Part shown: piece after piece, positions 35,837 through 46,294 of the stretch
How the letters are laid out: the number at the start of each line of letters is the position of its first letter
How positions within the stretch are numbered: position 1 is the stretch's first letter
Assembly: GCA_025667525.1 (NCBI GenBank)
Contig: CM046875.1
Location: forward strand, 124,238,340 to 124,302,339
DNA from: Glebionis coronaria
Lineage: Eukaryota > Streptophyta > Magnoliopsida > Asterales > Asteraceae
Direction of reading: 5' to 3'
Length of the DNA: 64,000 bases
Position numbers and translations under genes: made by a program
The notes under the pieces: generated by a model
Database searches by the model: none
Seen by the model: only the letters and a program-made list of their open reading frames with translations
Told to the model about the DNA's origin: nothing

Positions 35837-36911
35837 GTCCAAAGCGGGCTTAAAATGCATAAAATATCATTAAATATACCAAATATATGCTCGTGTTTGT
35901 TACTTGTGTATTTTTAGGTACGGATATTGAGGAAATGGCAAAAGATCACAAGAATCAATCAAAAACGAACACGGGAAACGAAGCCGCACAATGAACCGGG
36001 CCTAAGTTTGGATTTTTCAAAAAATGCCCTTGAAGAATTGAAGATTGGCAACTTTAGTCCCTCATATTTGAAGAACTTGTCACAAATGACCCTCCAAATG
36101 TCAATTATACAAGAATGGTCCCTAAAGTTTGAAGACATTACAAGAAAAGCCCTTGGGAAATGAAGAATTTACATTTGAAATCCTTATTTATGATCTATAA
36201 AGTAATTGTGCCAAATTTGACAACTTGCCAAAAGTTGTCAAGAGTAATAAGGGCGTTGATGCTGATTTATTACAAAGTGGAAGAAAGAAAGAACCTTGGG
36301 GGCCTTTTCTGCCAAACCAACAAACCCTCCCACCCACTCACACGTTGACACCTCAGCATAACCCACCCACAAACCCATATACCCATACCCTACCCGTCCA
36401 TACCCAATACCCAAACCGGTTTAATTAATTAAACCAGTCAAACCCCCAGTCAACTTTCCCCATTTATTCCCTCCCAAACACATTTTTAAAACTTAACCCC
36501 ACCCAATTCAGATTAAACTTTCCCTAATCCCCTTATAAACCCTAATCCACCCCAGTTACAATCAAGAGCAAAACAAGGGGGTTTTGTCTTAATCCCTCCA
36601 GAACCTTAATTAATCATCACCCAAACCCAACCCACAACCCAGATTCCATCCACAACACACCCATGTGGTTGTGGACCCCTCCCCTGCACACGTCTCTTTC
36701 CCCTAAACCCTATAACCCGACCAATTGAACGTTTGTGATCAACTCCTTGTCCTCCAAACTCAAACAAACGCCCAAGATGAAGTTCCAACAGCTGGCCAAG
36801 TACAAGACTCACAAGATGTCATTTTTTGACCAATTTTCAGTCAAAACAGCAAGGGCATTTTAGGGCTTTTCTTATTAGGGTTTTAGTCTTCTAGGTTCTT
36901 CTATAGACTAG

Positions 36912-36920
36912 TATATAAGG
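36912..36920 (+). promoter_or_regulatory. TATA-like box of LTR G
   Basis: TATATAAGG, followed 15-25 bases on by TTGTGTCCC. About 1.1 kb from the LTR start, a plausible U3/R boundary. Confidence 0.5.
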
Positions 36921-37312
36921 AGACGTTTGTGTCCCTTATTAGTTGTAATTCCTTTTTTATAAATTATAAAGTTGGTAATTTTATATAAAAATTGTAATTC
37001 CTTTTATTGAATTTTAAAAAGTTGGTGTGTGTTTGAATTGCTAGACTGAGTTCCACTTGAATTTATTCAAGCACTTTGTGTTTGAGATTTTCAGAAAAGT
37101 TTCTGAAAATTGGTGATTTGGTAAAATTTGTTCATGGTTTGGATTCCTGATTTTAAGTGTATTGGGTATAAGTGTTTTTGAGAGGAAATCATTTAAGGAA
37201 GTTGTGAAAAGGTTTTAAGAAAGTTTCAAAAAAAAATCAGTTTGTATTGTTTGCTTGTGTTTTCATTTTCTTTTTGCAGGTTTGATTGTTGATTGTTTGA
37301 TAAAGGTCCTGC

Positions 37313-37372
37313 ATAGACCCGGGTCTATTGGAGGTGGTTTTTCAACCACAAAGGGTCCTGGATGTAGGACCC
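37313..37372 (+). other. Three adjacent inverted repeats in LTR G
   Basis: A perfect 16 bp palindrome ATAGACCCGGGTCTAT at 37313-37328, then GTGGTT-TTTC-AACCAC at 37334-37349, then GGGTCC with GGACCC at 37353-37372. Just upstream at 37269-37279 is TTCTTTTTGCAGG, which looks like a splice acceptor. Confidence 0.85.
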
Positions 37373-39550
37373 TTAAGGTAGTCTATTGTTCCCTTTTTCA
37401 TTTTCTTTAGTTTTCTGAAATTTATGTGAATTTATGTGATTTTTCTTGAAAGATGTTGATTGTTTGTTTAAGCTGTTTGATTTGAGTTATTAGGTTTTTA
37501 TATGCATGTTTAGAGCTTGTTTGATCATTCTGGTTGAGATTTAAAGTGATTTGGTGTGTTAAATTGCATATTCAATTTTAAAGGGGTGTTTGGATTTGAG
37601 ATTTATGCAGATTTGGTGACAAGTTTGAGTGTTGGAAACTGTTTAGAGTTACTCATTTGGTTGCTATAGGTTGCTAGTCACATAAGTTTTCAGTTTGGAT
37701 AGGGTTTAAACAGATTTGCATGCTTAAAAATTTGTATACTCAGCCAAAATCAGTAAGCTTTTTTGTGACTGCATTTGTGTGAATTTGAGCACCAAGATTG
37801 ATAAAGCTACTAGATTTAAGGTCATTTAAGGGTTTGTGATAGCTTATATGTCCTCAGGTTGATTTGTATGAAAGCTATAAGCCATTGAGATTCAGATTTG
37901 TGCTTATAAATTGTCATTTGTTCATCAGTTATATGCAAGCATTTATCAGGAACTTGTTTGCATTGTTTGTGCTATTTTTTTGGCTAAGTGCTTATTGAAT
38001 TGTGTGATTATTGACTTCTTATACTCCAAAGAGTATAAGGGTGCCCCTTTGTCCAACAATTTACCATAAAAAGCCAAGAAACAAGTCCTCTTGTTTCTGT
38101 TTTCATCTGTGAAGAATACAAGTTCTTGGTGTTTACAAAAAGTTTAACTGAACACATTTTTTCTTGGAATTGAATTAATCTTGGTAACCATTGGATTTGA
38201 GTTGTGTTTTTAAGAGTAACAAGGTTACTGGATTTGAGTTTAAAAAGTAAAAAAAAAAATTGTAAAAAGCTCACCTTGCCTGGCTCGAACACGCGACCTT
38301 GCTTTCCAAGGGCTAGCGTGTAAACCAGTGATCCAGATGGCTTTTTACGTTATAGCTTCATTCCATTAGTTATTTAAGGGGTTTTGGTTTTGTCTTTTCA
38401 TAAATAACCCGTAGCTTATTTTGGCTATTTCAGCTTATTGGTTAAGCTTAATTGCACTAGATCAATTTTCCTAGGATTGTACTTAGTTTTAGGACTTTTC
38501 TGTTTTAAAAGTATATTTTTCCCTTTATTTATTTATTTATTAGGATTATTTTTAGTTTAATTTTTAGAAAGTAGATTAAAAATAGTAAAAAGCTTTTTAA
38601 AAATCCAGAAAAATAGTTCTTAGTTTTTATTTAAGTTATTTGAGGTTTACATTTCAAAAAGTTTTCAAAAAGTCTTATTTTTAATTTTATAGGATTTTAG
38701 GGTTTTTTATTAACTTTAAAATTTAATATAAAATTAATAAAAAGGTTTCAGAAAATTTTAATTGCATTTTTGTTCTAGTTACATTATTTAGGATTTTTGG
38801 TAATTTTTTAGAATTTATTTCTAAACTTTTTATTTTTTGATTATTTTAATATTATTTTATTAGTAAAAATTCAAAGTTTGTTTTTTCTACTTTTTTCATT
38901 TTTCCTAGATTGTAGACATTAAATTAGGAACTTCGTAACTTTCCAAATAGTTTTTAGGCTTTTCATTTATTTTCTCGAATTAATTTAATATTTAATAGAT
39001 TTTAATAGTTTTTAAGTAATTAAAAATAGTTTAATTTGGTTTTAAAATTTTTAAAAATAGTTTTTAGCTTAATTAGGTTATTTTTGAAGTTTACAAACTA
39101 TAAGATCTTGTTCAAAGCTTTTTAATAATTAATTGTGATTTTTAGGGCTTTAATTAGCATTAAAAAGTCATTATCTAATTAATTAAAAGGTTTTAACAAG
39201 TTTGGATTTTTTGTAAACTCTTAGAATTTTATTGTGGATTTTTAGTAATTTTTAGGACTTTTTAGGTTAAAATTTTAATTTTTGTGGTTTTTAAGGTTCT
39301 ACGTCTTAACTTTCTAGTAGTGATTTTTTCGTTAATTTTTATTTTTACGTCTTTGGCATTTTCTCTTCTCTTTTCTTCTTAATAAAATCATCAATCAAAA
39401 TCAATTCATTACACAACACACGTGCCTCCTCGAGAACGAACTCACTTTTCTTAAGGGTCATTCACACACGGTTTTCCTAAATCGTCGTGCACACTTGCCC
39501 TACTTTGTGCACTCTTTTTCCTAAAAGGGTATACAAAAACTCCAACATCA

Positions 39551-39786
39551 AAGACGTTCTTAAAACGTATATTATTGGTGAGAAGGGTTCCTTTGCCTGT
39601 GATAGTTCCATATCCACCTCCAAAGTATACCTTATCACCATCTTTAATAGGAGTGAAATTCGTCAGATAGTCTTCCTTCCCTGTCATGTGCCTTGAGCAT
39701 CCACTATCCCAATATCCATAATCATTGATCTGTCTTTGAATGCCCTGCACATAAAGAAAACAAATTAGTTTTCTTTGGGAACCCAA
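39551..39786 (-). pseudogene. Copia aspartic protease of element E
   Basis: The minus strand reads YGYWDSGCSRHMTGKEDYLT, with the catalytic Asp in the D-S-G form of copia proteases, then KVYFGGGYGTITGKGTLL, the flap region with a run of glycines, and NNIRFKNVF up to the insertion point of LTR G. The reading frame changes relative to the upstream gag part near 39780, where a stop follows WVPKEN. The rest of the domain lies on the other side of G at 35805. Confidence 0.88.
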
Positions 39787-41471
39787 GTCTCAAAAGACTT
39801 GGATTCATCTGGTTGCTCAATAAGAACAGACTTAGTTCTCACAACAACCCCATTCTCATCCTTCTTAGGATGAAATACCCAGTTAACCCCAATAGGTTTT
39901 GTAATGACCTTTGAAATGTAATTAAATCTATTGCAAGTCATTGAAATCCCATTATCATTAGGGTTTTGATCTTTCTTGGGTCTCCATGTTAAGCTTGAAG
40001 AAGCTTTAGACCCCTTGCCTTGTGGTTGCAAATATTTAGGTCTGGTCACGTTTCTGTCAGCGTTAGAATTTGTCCTGTCAACGCTGAAATTACCCTTGTC
40101 AGTGTTGAACCTAGGGTTTGCTACAGAAACCCATTTCCTATTTGACCAGGTGTTTGTCTTTTGAAATGGTCTTTGTCCATGAGTGTTAGACCCTCTAGTA
40201 AAGAATGGGGCAGGTCTAATCACTTGTGGACTTTGCTGCACACAAGGTTTGGGTCTGACAACGTTTGACTTTCTAACAACGTTGACTTTGTTCCTGTCAG
40301 CGCTGAAATTATTCCTGTCAGCGCTGGCTTTGGGAGCGTTGACACACTTGTATGCCAAGTGTGAAAAGCTACCACAAATGTAACAGGCTTTCTTAGACAC
40401 AAACTTAGGTCTAGAAGAGAAGAAACCTGTTCCATGATTGCTAACTTGGCTCTTGGGTGACCTAGTATTTCTATACATCTCTGCATATTTAATGCTAGGT
40501 TTTCTATCAGTGTTTGAGCCTAGGTCAACAGCTTTACCAGTGATTGGGTTAGTGACCTTAATGGGTGTTGACTCAATTGGACTTTCACATAGCAAGCCAC
40601 CCTTGACAAATAAAGTAGGGTTAGCATTTTTCCACTCATTCAGGTCAGTCAGTTTTTGTTGATACTCTTCAACTAGAGTGACAACTCTTGGTGGAGGAAT
40701 GAATTCCTCCTCTTGAAGCTCTGGCAAACCAGTCCAAGATAAGTCCTTTTGTTGGACACCATAGAAGTCACCATCTGGTGGTGGAACCAAAGAGTAATCA
40801 TTCATCCCAATCCTAGTCATGTCCTTAGGATCCCTTTGTTTAGCTACACAGTCTCCTAGGGTTTGGGTGGCTCTATCAAATCTTTGAATTTTAAGGCCAA
40901 CATTGTCTTTATTTTTAATAGCCTCATCTAACTTAGCCTGTAACTCACCATTAACCCTTTCCATGATATTTCTAATATCCATACTAGCATCTAACTCATG
41001 TTTTAAGATATTGATTTTATCTTTTAAATCAAATTCAATTTTCTTGTATTCAGAAACGGTTTTCTCAGTTTCAGTAAGAGCTAGTTGGTAATTAGATAAT
41101 TTACATCTTTCAGTACTCATATCATCTAATAATCTTAACACCTCCTTGTTAAGTCTTTCAGTATTTAACCTACACCCTTTGCTACAAAAAGCATCATCAT
41201 ATACCTCATTATCAGATGAAGAGGAGGAGTGTGTCATGAGAGCATATTCAACATGCTCTTCTTCTTCAATATCAGCAACCAAAGCTTAATCCTCTTCAAT
41301 ATTCTTGGCCAGATAGCTCCAATCCCATCCCATACCATCAATTCCTTGAACTGCAACCATGGCCTTGGAATCCTGAGCTTTAACAACCTGACTTGAGGGT
41401 TTACTAGCATCAGATCTTCTAGGAGATCTGCATTCCCTCATGAAGTGCCCCATACGATGGCAGTTGTAGCA
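39765..41471 (-). pseudogene. Gag C-terminal region with two zinc knuckles, element E
   Basis: Directly after the stop of the N-terminal gag part the frame continues with CYNCHRMGHFMREC (41430-41471), a CX2CX4HX4C knuckle. A TAA follows at 41287-41289, then an ORF of 505 codons: an acidic start (VADIEEEEHVEYALMTH), coiled-coil stretches (LNKEVLRLLDDMSTERCKL, VSEYKKIEFDLKDKINIL), a second knuckle CYICGSFSHLAYKC near 40344-40386, and basic linker with the seven-residue repeats (SADRNNF, SADRNKV; SVDRTNS, NADRNVT). The knuckles would bind element RNA. The two stops argue against production of the full protein. Confidence 0.88.
40050..40345 (-). repeat. CG motif cluster in gag linker of E
   Basis: TGTCAGCGTT, TGTCAACGCT, TGTCAGTGTT (about 40054-40107) and a second group ending with two TGTCAGCGCT (about 40258-40325). 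Spacing within groups is mostly 21 bp, giving the seven-residue ADR repeat in the protein. Confidence 0.85.
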
Positions 41472-42602
41472 TTAAACTTTGGATTTGTCAAATTCAACTG
41501 TGTCTTTAGCATTGAAGGTCATTTTCTTCTTAAACCTTCTGTTCCACCTGTTTGCTCTTATACTAGCAAGAGCCATGTTCCACTTGATGTCCATCTCTTC
41601 CAAGTGCTCATCACTTATCTGCTCAAGGTCCTCATAAGTAATCACTGAACCATTGGGCAAAGAAGCAATGTAAGCACAAACAGTATCTAAATTCAAACCA
41701 GCAGGTGTAACTCTTGGGGAGTCACTCTTGAATGTGTCAGCGTCTGAATAGGAGACGTTGACAGGACTTGTTCCAGCGCTGACATATGATGATCCAGTAA
41801 TTGGATGCACGTAGGAGTCCTTCTGATTGAATTGACCTTCACTATAAGAGAAGAAGGCCATGTTGCTGGTAGTAGACTTGCTTCCATGTTCTGAAAGAGT
41901 TTCATCCTCCAACAGCCTTAGTTTGTTGTAGATGTCATCAAACGAGGAGCTCTTGTAAGTATTGTTGGCAAGAATAGATCTTGCCTCAATCTTCCATGCC
42001 TCACCAAGACTTTTAAGAAAGGTAGCATTAATATCAACATCACCAACTTGTGTCCCCATGAAGGAAAACTTGCTTGTAATGTCAAGCAATCTACTTCTCA
42101 CAATACTTAGTTTCTCATTGGGTTGAGCCTTTAAGACAGCATAATCATGCATGAGTTGCTTTTTCTTCTCTTCCTTAGTGTCTGCATTGCCACCATGTGC
42201 AACTTCAAGAGCTTCCCAAAGGTCTTTAGCAGATTCATAACTTCTGTATTTATGCTGATTCTCTTGTTCCAAAGAGAGCTTCAGTATATTTAGGGTTTTC
42301 ATGTCAACCCTTCTCTTTGCTATGTCTTCAGCAGACACAGCTCTACCATCATCAGGTTTTTCCCTCTTGTCAGCTTCTGAACATCCAGCAACAGCTGTTC
42401 TTGCAGAAATAGCATTAAGAATCTTTTGAGCCTTATTAAATGTGTTTCCATATTCAATAACCTCCCAGAGTGTGTAGTCATAGATCCCCAGATATTGTTC
42501 AAAATTGAACTTCCACTGATCAAAGTTGGTTGCATCAAGCATAGGAATCTTGATGTTTGGTAAAGGTGAGGAGGAAGAGTTTGTGATTTCTGGATTTGAC
42601 AT
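41472..42602 (-). pseudogene. Copia gag, N-terminal part, element E
   Basis: ORF of 376 codons with start at 42602, 85 bases after the primer site. It begins with a Ser/Pro-rich stretch, then IPMLDATNFDQWKFNFEQYL and LWEVIEYGNTF, typical of the UBN2-type gag of copia elements. It continues with LNILKLSLEQENQHKYRS, AKDLWEALEVAHGG, LSIVRSRLLDITSKF, then an unstructured C-terminus. Gag forms the particle in which reverse transcription occurs. A TAA at 41472-41474 separates it from the first zinc knuckle, which follows at once. A small CG motif group lies at 41738-41790. This is the best preserved ORF of E. Confidence 0.93.
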
Positions 42603-42687
42603 GATGTTGTTAGGGTTTTTGAGAAAATTAGGGTTTTGGTGATTTTTAGGGTTCTGGTGTTCTTTAAGATCAAAAGTTCCTCAACAA

Positions 42688-42699
42688 GCTCTGATACCA
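42688..42699 (-). other. Primer binding site of element E
   Basis: The minus strand reads TGGTATCAGAGC, a perfect match to the complement of the plant initiator tRNA-Met 3' end, two bases after the LTR. Confidence 0.97.
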
Positions 42700-42701
42700 C
42701 T

Positions 42702-43228
42702 TGTTGATCCCAAACTTAGATCGATTAGCTTTGTGTATACGAGATTGGATCAAGTAATACACGTAGAGAAACCTTTGTATATGCTTTATGAATCTAAGTG
42801 TTATGCGGAATTTAACACTTAAACAAGAACACACAATGATATAAACAAACTTTCACTTTGATTATCAATATCAAACTTGCTTACAATGAAAGATGTTTAC
42901 GAATGAAAACTTATATAAAACTTATATCAAACATTAACCTAAAGGTCTTCTTTTATAGACATAAGAAGCCTTGTACAATAATCTATGTATCAGCTATTCT
43001 AGGTAAAGATAAATATAGAAATTACATTGTCGTTTCTATCCTTACTAGAAGTATTCTAGAATATAATAAACGTGTAGAATATATCTTCCATCAGTGCTTG
43101 TCTTCAATGTGTCAACGCTTGACTTTAACTTGTCAACGCTTGAGCTGTCAGCGCTTGTTTTGTTCTTGTCAACGCTTGTTTTGTTCTTGTCAGCGCTCAA
43201 GTGATCTGGCCTTAATTTATTCCCAACA
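42702..43228 (-). repeat. 5' LTR of element E (527 bp)
   Basis: Partner of 25019-25545 with about nine substitutions and no length change. It carries the same five TGTCARCGCT motifs (43110-43200). It is followed by ATTAC at 43229-43233. Confidence 0.97.
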
Positions 43229-44629
43229 ATTACTTCTTTGATGACTTACCCTTCCAGTCAAATCAGATTATCGTTATTTCTCATCTGCCAATCCTTACAA
43301 TCAATCATACTACCATCCTCAATTTCGTGATAATACCATATAATATACAATCAGATTGCATAACTCCTATCACCAAGCTAACACAAAGCTTCCTTTTTCC
43401 CATGACAACAGTGAACTCTACGATTCCGCAGAATAATCACATAGTATCCTCAAGTACTAACTCATCTTCTCATTCTTTTCCGACTACTACTAGTAAAGCG
43501 CACAGAAAATTTGACTTATTGTAGTTTCCTACTACATACCTTCTCATCATTGACCAATAAAATCTTCAAACAGAAATTCCACTGATTACTCCCTGAAATC
43601 AGTACTCAATGTTCAACAACATTCCAATTTAATTCTTTCCACCTTTATTTATCATATCCTATGATATTCATCCTTATCCTGGTTAACTTTCTCACAACTC
43701 TAGTTCAATTGATTCCGCTATACTTCTTAATTCCATATGCTCCAAAAATATTTCCCTAATATATACACATATATATTATTCTTCCGTCGATGAATTTCTC
43801 ATTTCGACCAATCGCAAATTCTCGTTGATTTCTCGTCCTCAGTTCTGCTAAAATCTAAAATCTTCAAATCTCAATATATCCTTAATAACACCTTGAGAAT
43901 TTAATACACCATCAATAACACTTTCAGTATTTTAATAAAATTCTAATTCAGTGATTACCAGATAAGAATATACAAATTAGTACATCTAAATATCAAATCT
44001 TATCAGCATTTCAAAAATATAGGTTGTAATAACAACATCATTCCCTTCGTATTGATCTTCCATTATCTGAATAATTCCTTTATTCAATCTCCTTTACCGA
44101 AATGAAAACATTTATTACCACAGAAATACCAATTTTTATACCACATTCCTTGTTATTCCTTCAGCAGATCGACCTCTAGCTAGTCCGTACTTACATCAAG
44201 TAAATAGATAATTACTTAAGTGGTATAAATATATATGTGATCTATACATCAAACTTCCTCCTGCTTACCCGATTTATAGCAACTGCTTGAATACCATCTC
44301 TTCTTATCTTAGACTATTAAATTCCAAGTTTACCTTCTCTTAGAGGAAATAAATTCCTATTCCTTATTGTCATTCGTAACAATACCATTCCTTTACCCTT
44401 TTCAGCCACACTTAATTTCGAATCAGGATTAATTTTTAAATTACTATCTCTTTTCGTCTAGTTGAACATTCCCAAATGACTATCGATATATTAAACATCC
44501 ATCAGTTACTCGAACTTATCCATATAGTTGCACCTTTCCAATTACCATCAATAGTCGTACGACACTCTTCACCGCATCTCTTCTCATTCCTAATAATCCA
44601 ATACACAGACATCCTTTTAAAATCTTGCA

Positions 44630-44825
44630 GAATAACAGCAGCATCTCCAACTAGAACAGCAGCATCTTCAATCTCAGCAGTATCTTCAGTTTTAGCAGCA
44701 TCTTCAGTTTCAGCAACATCTTCAACTAAAATAGCAGGATTTTCAATCTCAGCAGTATCTTTAGTTTCAGCAGCATCTTCAACTAAAACAGCAGGATTTT
44801 CAATCTCAGCAGCATCTTGTCTCCT
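44630..44825 (-). repeat. Minisatellite-like array in element C
   Basis: Built from an 18-base theme (GCAGCATCTTCAGTTTCA and variants). AACTARAACAGCAG-type phrases recur at 44649, 44724 and 44781 (75 and 57 bp apart). It is open on both strands; on the minus strand it encodes an acidic repeat (AETEDAAEIENPA) within an ORF at 44502-44963 that has no other recognisable feature. Confidence 0.75.
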
Positions 44826-45356
44826 CTCAGCACTATCAGCTTCAAACAATCTAACAACTATCCCCACAATCATATAATCTACCCTAATGGTTGGCAACCT
44901 TTGGAGACATATTTCAAGATACTCAGTCACACACATAGGAATCCCTGCTAATGACAGAAACATATCTCACTCAACTCTTTCCATGTGATAACAGTAGAAA
45001 GAAACTTAATAAGTATACACATCGAGATAGAAAGAATAAGATCTTTTTATCAAGATATAACATGAATACTGCATACGCCAACAACACAATACTACCTAAA
45101 TTCCACAATCATCTTACAAAATAGAAGATAACAAAAACACATCAAAATACTAAAGGGTAATAGTAGATTCCATCCATAAATCCGAGAAAATCGCAACAAA
45201 ACCTTGTCACTAATGTCACTTACCCTTATCATCCTAAACAACAACAATAATAATAATTCATCACAATACTACCTCACAACATCTAGATAATCCAAATATA
45301 ACACAATAATACATAAACTGAAATACAACAAAGATCTATCACTACATCACTCCATA

Positions 45357-45859
45357 GGATGTGGTCCATCACTTTCTCCGACTTGACTCGAGCCTGCTTC
45401 ATCTTCATCTTATCCTAACTTGCAGCACCTCCCTTTTGGATCTAAACACGGTGGATTCCTAAATCCATACCTCAAAATCCCTCCTTGACACGACGGATCT
45501 ATCATATAATGAGAATTAGCATACACCACACTATCCCGAAACTTCCAATGTGGTTCAAGATACGGCCCAAGATGATCTACATATTCACTTAACCTGCGAA
45601 GCCTATCAATCTCTTTCTGATACTTCTCAAAATCAGTCCCATAACTTCTCACTTCAGTTTTAACCTCAGTTCTTCCAACCTCACTCTCAGTCATATAATT
45701 ATCACTATCAGATTCTACAACATTTTTCTTATCATTCGTATCATCCTCGTAATCTAACCATCCACCTGAAATCTTATGATCACCTACATACTGATTCTGC
45801 AAACTCCATTGACCTACAACAAATCCCCCATTCTTGACGTAATATGGTATGTCAGACAT
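45357..45859 (-). CDS. Uncharacterised leader ORF of element C (with one internal stop)
   Basis: Starts with ATG at 45859, about 420 bases after the primer site, where gag would begin, and reads 149 codons to a TAA at 45410. The same frame continues for 17 more codons (DEDEAGSSQVGESDGPHPME) to a second stop at about 45357, so the first stop may be a mutated Gln codon. Features: Gly/Trp/Tyr-rich N-terminus, acidic middle, a helical part (YQKEIDRLRRLSEYVDHL), then WKFRDSVVYANSHYMIDPSC and a Cys-containing end (CLDPKGRCCKLG). No gag, zinc-knuckle or pol resemblance that I recognise. It may be an accessory protein of non-autonomous gypsy elements. Type is uncertain; it could be a pseudogene. Confidence 0.45.
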
Positions 45860-46278
45860 TTTCTGAAATCACAGAAAATTCAAAAGTGCATAAGGTCATT
45901 ATTCAAAAATATATATGCAATGCATAATCATGCAAATGCAAATGAATTACGTATGCCAAATATATATGTATGCGATGCAATGCAATGCACATGATAATTA
46001 TACAATATTCATAAAAATGAAATTATGATGAAATTATGATGAAAGCACTCCACGTCCTTTCATTAATACCAATACCTCATTGCAGTATTTACTTAATAAA
46101 TACTCGAGAATTCACAACAATTATAAGGGATACATCTATAATAACAAAACATAAAATAAATAAATAATCTTACCGGAGTCTTGCAGAGAAGTTGCGATGC
46201 TTTTATAAAATACTTTCGACAACAAAGTTATAGTTTAGGACATTTTCAAAAATCGACCTAATTCGCTATAACTAAAAA

Positions 46279-46291
46279 GCTCTGGTTACCA
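46279..46291 (-). other. Primer binding site of element C
   Basis: The minus strand reads TGGTAACCAGAGC three bases after the LTR end. It equals the initiator tRNA-Met site TGGTATCAGAGC with one inserted base and one change. Confidence 0.7.
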
Positions 46292-46294
46292 ATC

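Larger units (their letters stand above)
35806..39550 (+). mobile_element. Solo LTR G (3745 bp), Athila-like, inserted in pol of E
   Basis: Starts TGATGAGACTGC and ends CCAACATCA, with matching 5 bp flanks. The first ~400 bases follow the same block order as LTRs A (inverted, 10156-10869) and H (60881-62336): stem-loop, GGGCTTAAA, ATATCATTAAA, TACGGATAT, AGATCACAAGAAT. There is a TATA-like box at 36912, a run of three inverted repeats at 37313-37372, a tRNA-like patch near 38270-38350 and a very AT-rich last third (38500-39360). No gag or pol sequence and no second LTR start are seen, so a solo LTR is the simplest explanation. It splits protease from integrase of E. Confidence 0.85.
25019..43228 (-). 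mobile_element. Element E: SIRE-like Ty1/copia retrotransposon with two nested solo LTRs
   Basis: Bounded by two 527 bp LTRs with a 5 bp duplication ATTAC. On the minus strand the order is LTR, primer site, gag, zinc knuckles, protease, integrase, RT, RNase H, an additional long ORF, purine tract, LTR. The integrase-before-RT order marks Ty1/copia, and the long ORF between pol and the 3' LTR is the arrangement of the SIRE/Maximus group. Two solo LTRs (30383-32881 and 35806-39550) interrupt pol. Without them the element is about 12 kb. It is not functional: many stops, frameshifts and an altered RT active site. It is inserted in the interior of C. Confidence 0.95.
43234..46278 (-). mobile_element. 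Interior of element C, 5' side
   Basis: About 3 kb between E and the primer site of C. From 43234 to about 44500 I see nothing that can be assigned. A short tandem repeat lies at 44630-44825 and one ORF at 45357-45859. The first 430 bases after the primer site (45860-46278) are an AT-rich leader. No gag motif or zinc knuckle is visible. Confidence 0.5.

Noticed and set aside
35806..39550. Full-length element with two short LTRs at position G
   Set aside because: I see no second copy of the start or end sequence inside, and no primer site or coding motif.
43234..43524. Short plus-strand ORFs
   Set aside because: They lie at the E-C junction, carry no motif and are antisense to C.
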